Shown: in pieces, positions 7,149 to 14,111 of the stretch
How the letters are laid out: the number at the start of each line of letters is the position of its first letter
Numbering within the stretch: the stretch's first letter is position 1
From: Prevotellaceae bacterium UBA7028
Lineage (GTDB): Bacteria; Bacteroidota; Bacteroidia; Bacteroidales; Bacteroidaceae
Length of the DNA stretch: 21,267 nt
NCBI GenBank assembly: GCA_002494215.1
Contig: DLBF01000176.1
Location: forward strand, 192-21,458
Direction: 5' to 3'
Program-made: the position numbers and the translations under genes
Notes under the pieces: model-generated
Databases searched by the model: none
The model's input: the letters and a program-made list of their open reading frames with translations, nothing else
Told to the model about the DNA's origin: nothing

Positions 7149-10100
7149 TTAGAACGAGAGATTGACACCTAATGAGTAAGAACTCAGAGCAGAGTAAATA
7201 GAGCTGGTTGATCCGTCAATCTGCTGTCGAGGATCAAGTCCCCTACGCTTAGAAAGCAAGCAGATGTTGTCGCCAACCAGATATACACGCAGTGCATTAA
7301 TACCCCACTTGTTGGTAACCTTCTTAGGAATGGTGTAGCCAAGGGTAATGTTTCTCAAACTGAAATAGCTTGCTTTGGTCAAATAATAATCAGAGTTTCC
7401 GCTAATACCTTCATTTGTGCCCTGATAGAACAACCTTGGAATGTTAGTGTCTGTGTGAGCAGGAGTCCAACGGTTGAACATGTCCTTATGGAAGTTAGCT
7501 CCCATACCTCCGGAAGTCATCAGTGAATTATAGAAGGAGTCGAACACATAGCCTCCGAGTTGGAAAGCTGTCTGTACAGAAAGGTCAAAACCGTATGCCT
7601 CGACAGTTGTACCGAAACCACCAATGAGATCGGGAATAGCAGACTTGCCTGTCTGGCGAAGTGTAGCTTCTGTGATGGTGTTTACGAGCTCTACACTCTT
7701 AACAATCTTCTCACCATTTGCGTCACGAAGTATTTCGCCTGTAGTTTCATCCTCTGCATAATTGTATTTGTTGTACTGGGGAAGACCTGTTTCCTGATCA
7801 ACACCTGCATACTCATACAGATACCAATCATACAGCGAACCGCCAAGCTTTCTCCAATAATCACCTGCTGCATAACCATCAGGATACAGTTCTGCAGGTT
7901 TAGATGCTGGCAATTTGGTCAGTTTGTTTTTGTAATGGGTTAGGTTGAGAGAAGCATTCCAACGTACATTCTTTGTCTTGATGATGTCCCCACTAATCTC
8001 AACTTCAAAACCTGTATTCTTCATATCCATCTCGTTACGATAGATTGAAGTAGGTGATCCTTCAGAGGGAGCCAAGGGACTTGCATAAAGCAGATCTGTT
8101 GTCTTCTTGATGAAGAAGTCGAAATTGACGTTCAGACGATTCCAGAAACTTGCCTCGAAGCCGACATTGAAGTTGCGGCTCTTCTCCCAGGTTAAATCGG
8201 GATTACCGCGGTTCACTTTCACAAGTGCTGCGTCACCATCAACACGGTCAACGCGATAAAGATCGGTATAGTTGTGATAGTAACCTATGTCATCATTACC
8301 CTGTGTACCATAACTGGCCTTTAACTTCAGACCACTCAGCCATTTTACATCTTTCAGCCAAGGCTCCTCGTTCAGACGCCAAGCAGCACCAATCGCCCAG
8401 AACGTACCCCAACGATTGTCCTTGTGGAAGCGTGAGCTGCCGTCGCGACGGATACTTGAGGTAAAGTAGTAGCGGTCGAGATAGTTATACTCGCCTTTTG
8501 CGAAGTAACCTTCCAGCGCATATTCTGAGGTGTAGCTGGTTAGGTCTTGGTAAACAGTAGCATTAGCAAAATCCGGGTTGTTAGGATCTGCGAAGTTGGT
8601 CATGTGACCATACAGATACTTCAAATTATCTTTCTTGGTTTCATGACCCAACAGAATGTGAACGCCATGATTTCCGAACTGGTGATTCCAATCCAACAAC
8701 TGGTTCATGTTGACAGCAGCATAGCGTTCTGTTTCCTTCTGACCACGACCACCTACATTCTTGTCATCACCGCCAACGGGTGTTCCATATTCTGATGTGT
8801 AGGTGTTGAACAAGTCGTATGCAACATTGAAGGTGAATTTGAAGTCTTTCAGGAAAGTCCATTCAAAGAATCCACGAGTGCTAAGGTTATCTTTTTCTGA
8901 CTGATTCTTGTTGAGTTTAGCCTGTGCAATCGGATTAGAATTCAGGGTGTAAGGACGACCTGTTAGGTCACCATAATCATATTGCTTATTGCCGTTTTCG
9001 TCCAAGACGTTATTTCCATCCTCGTCATATAGGAAAATAGGGTAGATTGGGGCAATTCCTTGCGCTGTAAGGAATATGTTCTGAGCCCAATCTCCTGTCA
9101 TTCCAAAGGTTCTGCGATCGGTATGGGCGTAGAAGATGTTACCTCCAACACGGATGTTCTTGCCAATCTGATGGTCAGCCTTCAGACGAGCATTGTAACG
9201 TTTGAAGCCAGAACCTACGACATAACCGTCGTCGCCAAGGTAACCTAATGATAAGTAAGCCTTTGTGGTTTCTGAACCACCACTTATATTGGCATTGTAC
9301 TCCTGACGGAAACCGTTCTCGAATGGATCCTTCTGCCAGTTGTCCTTCCACTTGTATGTGGTAGCATTGGGGTTGAGTTTACCTGTGAAAGGATCAATGA
9401 TTTCTGAGTCTGCAACACCTTTAAACTTATTATATTTTAGGATGTCGCCGATTAGGTTCTGTGCAGCATAAGTGCTTGCACCGGCCCAGCCCATCTCGTC
9501 AACCAAACTGTTACGATATGCCTCGTACATCATTTCATAGTACTCGCCGGCATCAGAGACGATGTCGTAATTCTTTACGCCACGACTGTTGAAACCCCAA
9601 CGGGCATCGAAGTTCACCTTTGCCTTGCCAGCCTTGCTGTTCTTGGTGCTTATCATGATGACGCCATTGGCACCACGAGCACCATACATGGAGTTGGCAG
9701 CAGCATCCTTGAGAACTGTTATAGACTCAACATCCTGACTTGGGATAGAGTTCAGGGAACCTTCGTAGGGGACACCATCAACAATAATCAATGGAGTCTT
9801 GCTACCAGAAATTGATCCAATACCACGAATCAAGATGGTTGAACCTGCACCAGGGCTGCCACTCTCGGAGAATGCCTGGACACCGGCTACCTGACCAGCA
9901 AGCGCATTGGATAAGTTGGAAACCTGAAGTTTCTCTATTTTGTCAGACTTCAGTGTTGATGCTGCTCCTGTATAGGATGATTTCTTCTGACTGCCATAAG
10001 CAACAACGATAACCTCGTCCATAGCCTTGGTGTCGGTCTCCATCAGCACCTTCATGCCATCGCGGGCAACCAGTGTGGCGGGCTTCATGCCCATAAAACT

Positions 10101-10319
10101 AAAATTCAGGCTATTCTTGCCTGCGGGAACTGTGATTGTGAAATTACCGTTTATGTCGGTCAGCACACCTACTGTTGTATCGGGGACACGTACGGCAACT
10201 CCAATCAGGGTTTCGCCTGACTCAGCATCAATTACAGTACCTGTAATCTGCTTTTGGGCCAGTGCCATGCTTGTTGTCATCAATATACAAGCAAGGATTG
10301 AAAGGAATTTTTTACCCAT
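7149..10319 (-). CDS. SusC/RagA family TonB-dependent outer-membrane transporter (locus A)
   Basis: A 1,056-residue TonB-dependent transporter that imports large ligands together with its SusD partner, powered by TonB-ExbBD. Order of parts: signal peptide MGKKFLSILACILMTTSMALA; a carboxypeptidase-regulatory-like domain (about 23-95, ITGTVIDAESGETLIGVAV ... GVLTDINGNFTI); a TonB box-like DEVIVVAYG at 101-109; the plug domain (about 115-226, with LIRGIGSISG, PLIIVDGVPYEG and TVLKDAAANSMYGARGANGV); then the 22-strand barrel ending SLGVNLSF with a terminal Phe, as needed for barrel assembly. No N-terminal secretin/STN domain is present, so control by an anti-sigma factor through this protein is not expected. 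It heads the locus A operon; promoter candidates are at 10458-10465 and 10584-10591. Confidence 0.97.
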   Translation of the reverse strand: MGKKFLSILACILMTTSMALAQKQITGTVIDAESGETLIGVAVRVPDTTVGVLTDINGNFTITVPAGKNSLNFSFMGMKPATLVARDGMKVLMETDTKAMDEVIVVAYGSQKKSSYTGAASTLKSDKIEKLQVSNLSNALAGQVAGVQAFSESGSPGAGSTILIRGIGSISGSKTPLIIVDGVPYEGSLNSIPSQDVESITVLKDAAANSMYGARGANGVIMISTKNSKAGKAKVNFDARWGFNSRGVKNYDIVSDAGEYYEMMYEAYRNSLVDEMGWAGASTYAAQNLIGDILKYNKFKGVADSEIIDPFTGKLNPNATTYKWKDNWQKDPFENGFRQEYNANISGGSETTKAYLSLGYLGDDGYVVGSGFKRYNARLKADHQIGKNIRVGGNIFYAHTDRRTFGMTGDWAQNIFLTAQGIAPIYPIFLYDEDGNNVLDENGNKQYDYGDLTGRPYTLNSNPIAQAKLNKNQSEKDNLSTRGFFEWTFLKDFKFTFNVAYDLFNTYTSEYGTPVGGDDKNVGGRGQKETERYAAVNMNQLLDWNHQFGNHGVHILLGHETKKDNLKYLYGHMTNFADPNNPDFANATVYQDLTSYTSEYALEGYFAKGEYNYLDRYYFTSSIRRDGSSRFHKDNRWGTFWAIGAAWRLNEEPWLKDVKWLSGLKLKASYGTQGNDDIGYYHNYTDLYRVDRVDGDAALVKVNRGNPDLTWEKSRNFNVGFEASFWNRLNVNFDFFIKKTTDLLYASPLAPSEGSPTSIYRNEMDMKNTGFEVEISGDIIKTKNVRWNASLNLTHYKNKLTKLPASKPAELYPDGYAAGDYWRKLGGSLYDWYLYEYAGVDQETGLPQYNKYNYAEDETTGEILRDANGEKIVKSVELVNTITEATLRQTGKSAIPDLIGGFGTTVEAYGFDLSVQTAFQLGGYVFDSFYNSLMTSGGMGANFHKDMFNRWTPAHTDTNIPRLFYQGTNEGISGNSDYYLTKASYFSLRNITLGYTIPKKVTNKWGINALRVYLVGDNICLLSKRRGLDPRQQIDGSTSSIYSALSSYSLGVNLSF

Positions 10320-10457
10320 GTTTTCTTGTTTAATGTTAGTTTTAAAATAAATTATTGTAAATTGCTTTCTTTTTCATGTTTTTTTTGCAAAAAGCCCAAT
10401 TATTAAATATGGAATTATTTCATTTCTTGGTTTTAGATTGCTTTACAAAATCAAATG

Positions 10458-10465
10458 CAAAAATA
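10458..10465 (-). promoter_or_regulatory. Proximal -7 element upstream of the locus A SusC
   Basis: TATTTTTG on the - strand fits TAnnTTTG. It would give a leader of about 130 nt, which is A/T-rich and without an ORF. No TTTG is found at the expected -33 spacing, so an activator may be required. Confidence 0.45.
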
Positions 10466-10583
10466 CATAAAAATTTTCAATTAACCATGTAAAAATGTTA
10501 AAAAAACGTCGTTGCTACATGTTTTGACATATAAACCGCTATTTTAACGCGCAAGAAGAACGTTATTTCGTTATTTTCCTTGA

Positions 10584-10591
10584 CAAATGTA
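10584..10591 (-). promoter_or_regulatory. Distal -7 element upstream of the locus A SusC
   Basis: TACATTTG on the - strand is an exact TAnnTTTG match 265 nt before the SusC start. There is no -33 TTTG at the right distance. It could give a second, longer leader, or be chance in A/T-rich DNA. Confidence 0.3.
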
Positions 10592-10636
10592 TTTATGGAA
10601 GAATCTTTTCCGGTTTATATCATAACTGTAAAAATT

Positions 10637-10680
10637 TTGCTGCCTAGTGAGAGAAAAATAATTCCCTAACTGGGCAGCAA
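10637..10680 (-). repeat. 12-bp inverted repeat in the gap between loci A and B
   Basis: TTGCTGCCTAGT (10637-10648) is inverted as ACTGGGCAGCAA (10669-10680), with one G-T wobble and a 20-nt loop. On the - strand it is followed by AAAATTTTT. It lies downstream of the locus B terminator and upstream of the locus A promoters, so it may be a second terminator or a regulatory hairpin. Confidence 0.5.
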
Positions 10681-10715
10681 GATTTCTTAGGTTAGGCCGT
10701 AAGAAAAATGGACAT

Positions 10716-10752
10716 AATAAAAGTGGCTTACACATCACGTGCAAGCCACTTT
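10716..10752 (-). terminator. Terminator of locus B after the duplicated-module lipoprotein
   Basis: On the - strand AAGTGGCTT (10751-10743) pairs with AAGCCACTT (10729-10721), and the stem continues inward GCAC with GTGT around a small loop (13 bp in all). The - strand then reads TTTTATTATG. It begins 14 nt after the TAA of the lipoprotein gene. Confidence 0.8.
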
Positions 10753-10765
10753 CCTCTTCGTCTAG

Positions 10766-12142
10766 TTAGTTTACAAAAGAAACTTTGAGTAGTTTATATC
10801 CAAATCCTACAACCAACAAGCCTTCTTTCTCCTGAACCATTTGCTGATGCTCGGCAGTAAAGGTAAACTCGTATGGGTTCGGAGTTCCTTCAATAATATC
10901 AAATTGTGTAACATAATCGTAATCCCACGGGTTCGAAGTGATGCGCATGGCATGGTATTCAGCTTCGATAGATTCGAAGTAAACACGAATGGTGGCGCCT
11001 GGCTGAACAGATGCGAGTTGATCTGCTGTGAGGTGTAGGTTGCTGTCGCCCCAGTTGATGACAATAGGATCCTCCTCCCACAATACGGTCTCTGCATTAG
11101 GTGAGGCGGCTTCGTAGTAAACGCCTTGTATCTCGTAGCCGAAGCCTACGATAAGCATGGCTCCCTCTTCCTGAATTTTCTGCTGTATTTCAGCCGTATA
11201 TTCGAAGGCGAAGGGGTTGGGTGTCTCGCCAGTGATGTCGAACTGTGGTACAATCTCATAATCCCACCGATCTGTGGTAATGCGCATAGCATGGTACTCT
11301 GCCTCGGGCACAGTATAGTTAATATACAATGTAGTACCCACTGGCACATCTGCCAACTGTTCGGCAGTAAGACGAACGTTGCTGTCGCCCCAGTTGATGA
11401 CCTGACTGCCTTCCCACAGGAACTTCTGCTCTACGTCGGGATCAACATATCTCTCGTTTGATACGGTTACCAATCCCAGACCGAAGCGCTCACCTTCGCC
11501 GTTTACGGCAGAAACACGGTATGAGCCATTGGGCATCTCTTCGGGCAAGGTCACAGCTACGCTTTTTCCGTCTTCGCTGTCCACACAACTAACCTCTACA
11601 GGCTCATTGGCAAGGCGTGTCTCTTCCTCAATAACAGGGGTGAAGATGAGTGACTTGACACCGGCCAGATTCTTACCCGCAATGGTGAGGGGCTGGCCTG
11701 GATTCAGCCAACGATTCTTCTCTTTATTGTTAAATGAGGGATCTTCTGCCAATGCACTAACCGACAGTTTTACGATGCGGTAAGCTTCCTTGCCTGCCTG
11801 TGTTGTAGCCTTGATCATCAAATCGTAGTTACCAGCTTCGAACTGGCTGTTGAATGTCGTTCCTGTTTCAAGCACATGGCCGTCGGCAATCCATTCGATG
11901 GTAGTATATTTGGCAGGAGTCACTACCACTTCCATATTGAACACCTCTTCGCGAGTCTGACTTACGCTAGTCTGTACATTTCCTTCAATAGAAGAAGGAG
12001 CTAAGAATCGGGGTGTATCGTCTGGTCCTGCTGTTATGAAAGGGTCCTGATTGGCACAGCTTGTAAGAAGCCCCCCTCCAACTCCCGCTATGGGGAGAAT
12101 TGTCAGCATATAAACCAAATATTTTGCAAAATTCTTTTTCAT
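10766..12142 (-). CDS. Glycan-binding-type surface lipoprotein: PKD-like, IPT/TIG-like and two tandem C-terminal modules
   Basis: A 458-residue lipoprotein in the SusE/SGBP position. Signal peptide with lipobox LTSC, lipidated Cys29. Visible parts: a PKD/Ig-like domain (about 54-130, with TIEWIADGHVLETG and FEAGNYDLMIKATTQAG); an IPT/TIG-like domain (about 134-228, LNPGQPLTIAGKNLAGVKSL ... MPNGSYRVSAVNGEGERFG); then two tandem copies of a roughly 105-residue module at about 241-344 and 353-457. Both copies carry LWE, INWGDSN, LTA.QLA, EYHAMRIT, WDY, QFDI, TPNP and VGFGY. The conserved Trp and Tyr residues would suit sugar stacking, so each copy is plausibly a carbohydrate-binding module; this is inference. 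Transcribed after SusD with an 82-nt gap that holds a GC-rich hairpin. Part of the signal peptide is encoded by repeat-like DNA (12066-12100). Confidence 0.88.
   Translation of the reverse strand: MKKNFAKYLVYMLTILPIAGVGGGLLTSCANQDPFITAGPDDTPRFLAPSSIEGNVQTSVSQTREEVFNMEVVVTPAKYTTIEWIADGHVLETGTTFNSQFEAGNYDLMIKATTQAGKEAYRIVKLSVSALAEDPSFNNKEKNRWLNPGQPLTIAGKNLAGVKSLIFTPVIEEETRLANEPVEVSCVDSEDGKSVAVTLPEEMPNGSYRVSAVNGEGERFGLGLVTVSNERYVDPDVEQKFLWEGSQVINWGDSNVRLTAEQLADVPVGTTLYINYTVPEAEYHAMRITTDRWDYEIVPQFDITGETPNPFAFEYTAEIQQKIQEEGAMLIVGFGYEIQGVYYEAASPNAETVLWEEDPIVINWGDSNLHLTADQLASVQPGATIRVYFESIEAEYHAMRITSNPWDYDYVTQFDIIEGTPNPYEFTFTAEHQQMVQEKEGLLVVGFGYKLLKVSFVN
10772..11422 (-). repeat. In-frame tandem duplication inside the locus B lipoprotein gene
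   Basis: Module 1 is encoded by 11422-11111 and module 2 by 11086-10772, joined by a linker of about 8 residues. Shared blocks at protein level are in the same order with nearly identical spacing, and stretches such as the codons for INWGDSN and EYHAMRIT are also alike in DNA. The copies have diverged enough to suggest an old, retained duplication. Confidence 0.9.
12066..12100 (-). repeat. GC-rich repeat-like stretch inside the lipoprotein signal-peptide codons
   Basis: On the - strand: CTCCCC, then GGGAG, then TTGGAGGGGGGCTTCTT. The CTCCCC/GGGGAG-type hairpin plus 'TTGGAGGGGG' resembles the short GC-rich palindromic repeats scattered between genes in many Bacteroidota. It encodes residues about 15-26 (ILPIAGVGGGLL), up to the lipobox. 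Confidence 0.45.
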
Positions 12143-12179
12143 ATCTTTATAGCTTCTGTATTAATTGTTGTTTTCTTCT

Positions 12180-12220
12180 ATTTGCTCCCTCCCTTTTGAA
12201 GGGGAGGGATTGGTAGAGGG
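12180..12220 (-). repeat. GC-rich intercistronic hairpin between SusD and the duplicated-module lipoprotein
   Basis: TCCCTCCC (12186-12193) pairs with GGGAGGGA (12202-12209) around an 8-nt loop; flanking ATTGGTAGAGGGGTT (12209-12223) completes a motif like the Bacteroidota 'CCCTCCCC...GGGGAGGG' repeats. It lies 15 nt after the SusD stop. On the - strand no T run follows, so it is more likely a repeat or an mRNA-stabilising element than a terminator. Confidence 0.55.
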
Positions 12221-12224
12221 GTTA

Positions 12225-13988
12225 TTAGTTCCGAACATATTCCTTGTAGTTCTGCTCTTTGGTGTCCCACCACATACGCTTGTGCCAACTGAAGCCGCGC
12301 ATACGCTCATCGATGACTTCGTGGTAGTTCTTGTGGTTGTACTCATTTTCCTCCTGAGGATAGTACAGACGTACAGGCTGGCTCATGTTGTTCTCCATGT
12401 CTTGATAGCCGTTCTGTCCCTGACCGAATTGTGTACGCTCATAGAGGGCGGGGTAGTCGCTGCGGCGCAGGTTAGCCCATGCCTCCAATGGATTGGCAAA
12501 GTGCAGAAACCATGCCTGGGTGTTAATCTGCTCCTTGGCCTTCTCAGGGTTACTGCTAAGAGTGTGGTTGGCCACATATTCTGTAATTTCGGAAGTGCTG
12601 ACGGTACTTGTCTGGGCGTAAACCTTGTTGTGAACAGTACCGATGGCTACCTCAATGCCACGTTGATATAGAGCATTAGCATCTTCGTCGATCCATTTTT
12701 TCACAGCTGCCTCTGCTTTCAAGAAGCAAACTTCGGCACCGCTTACCAACATACCTGGAGTCTCTGGCAAAACGTACTCTGTAGCTACGCTACCGCGTAC
12801 TGTCTTGTAGTAGTAGTCTGATACCTCATCCTTTTCTCTTCCGGCGATGAACTCCTTATAGTGCTGGCTCTTTGTCACGCAGTCTGCATCAGGCCAAGTG
12901 AAATAGCCCTGATCCTGATCGTACCATGCCCAGCAGGCAGGAACCATCTGTACGCCCTTTGTTTTCTCGTCGCCATCGTACTCTGCTGCCAGTACTTCCT
13001 CAGTGAAGTCTTCACGACCGATACGGGGATCTGTGTTGTCGCGGAAATTGTCGTTTATGAAACGGCAATAGTGGTGCAGACGTGGGTCTTTCTCGTCGCG
13101 CAGATAGTCGTACAGAGTCATACCAAAGCCCGTAGGCTGTGTTTTGTCCTGACCATAGATAATCTCGGCAAAGGCATTGACACGGAAGTCCACATCGTCG
13201 TTGCTTGATTCGAAAGTGAAGGGCTGGTGTATATACTTCACGTAGGCATTCTCGATGGGATCGAGTGCACCTTCTTCCTGCATAGCCTCCAGGAACTTGG
13301 TCTTGGCCAAATCGGGTTCTACATCAGAGATACGCATAGCCAGACGCATTTTGAATGAATTGGCATAGCGGATCCACATCTTCACATCTCCACCCATAGA
13401 GGTTACGTCGGCCTTCTTGAGGGTTAGTGAGTTCAGGTCTTGACGGAACAGTTCAATACTGGCATCAATCTCGTCGAACAAATAATTGTAGATGTCTTTC
13501 TGCTCGTCGTATTCAGGTGTGATGATACCCTCGTGAGCTGCTTTGCCAGCCTGCTTTACAGGTATGTCGCCATAGACATCGGTGAGGATATTAAAGAGGA
13601 ATGCCTTGTGCAGTCGGATGGCACCCAGCATAGCCTTGTCGTCCTGGCAGTTGTATTCGGCATCTACCAGATTCTTGATGCCATTCTGGTAATGTACATT
13701 CCAGAGTGACTGAGATACGTCGTTTTTGTATAGGTTGGCACCACCCGCATTAGCTGCGTTCCAACCACCGCCATACATCTGAGTATAGGGAGCTACATAA
13801 GCACGTACAGCCTCCATAGAACCGAAACTGCCATAGGTGGAGAGAAGTGCGAAAGTAAGCTGATAGGCAGGCTCAGAGACAGATGTCTTGGACTTGTCGG
13901 TATTCAGGTCCTCCATGTAGCTGTCACTGCATGAGGAAATGAAGCATGAAGAGTGGAGAATGAAGAATGATGCGCAAAGCCACTTCAT
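12225..13988 (-). CDS. SusD-like_2 family outer-membrane lipoprotein (locus B)
   Basis: A surface nutrient-binding lipoprotein of 587 residues that partners the locus B SusC. From the chosen start the protein begins MKWLCASFFILHSSCFISSC, a compact signal peptide ending in lipobox ISSC (Cys20). The ORF is open 16 codons further, to 14036, but the added MKQIIYYNGNGSLKRT is an unusual hydrophilic extension; both starts lack a Shine-Dalgarno site. The core resembles the SusD-like_2 (PF12771-type) subgroup: YVAPYTQMYGGGWN, then LTDVYGDIPVKQAG, then YDEQKDIYNYLFDEID and MWIRYANSFKMRLAMRIS, and late AWANLRRSDYPALY. Thus the two SusD proteins of this window belong to different subgroups, which argues for different ligands. 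It follows SusC with a gap of 75-123 nt. The signal-peptide codons consist of repeat-like DNA. Confidence 0.94.
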   Translation of the reverse strand: MKWLCASFFILHSSCFISSCSDSYMEDLNTDKSKTSVSEPAYQLTFALLSTYGSFGSMEAVRAYVAPYTQMYGGGWNAANAGGANLYKNDVSQSLWNVHYQNGIKNLVDAEYNCQDDKAMLGAIRLHKAFLFNILTDVYGDIPVKQAGKAAHEGIITPEYDEQKDIYNYLFDEIDASIELFRQDLNSLTLKKADVTSMGGDVKMWIRYANSFKMRLAMRISDVEPDLAKTKFLEAMQEEGALDPIENAYVKYIHQPFTFESSNDDVDFRVNAFAEIIYGQDKTQPTGFGMTLYDYLRDEKDPRLHHYCRFINDNFRDNTDPRIGREDFTEEVLAAEYDGDEKTKGVQMVPACWAWYDQDQGYFTWPDADCVTKSQHYKEFIAGREKDEVSDYYYKTVRGSVATEYVLPETPGMLVSGAEVCFLKAEAAVKKWIDEDANALYQRGIEVAIGTVHNKVYAQTSTVSTSEITEYVANHTLSSNPEKAKEQINTQAWFLHFANPLEAWANLRRSDYPALYERTQFGQGQNGYQDMENNMSQPVRLYYPQEENEYNHKNYHEVIDERMRGFSWHKRMWWDTKEQNYKEYVRN

Positions 13989-14111
13989 AGTTCTTTTCAG
14001 ACTTCCATTTCCATTATAATATATTATCTGTTTCATAATTATTCGGTATTAATATTTGTTTTTGTGTTGAAGAGCAAAAACTGATTTTTCACTTTTTACT
14101 CTTCGCTTCCT

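Noticed and set aside
12165..12671. 168-codon ORF on the + strand
   Set aside because: Antisense shadow of the SusD gene; the Val/Leu-rich reading comes from complementing acidic and Asn-rich codons.
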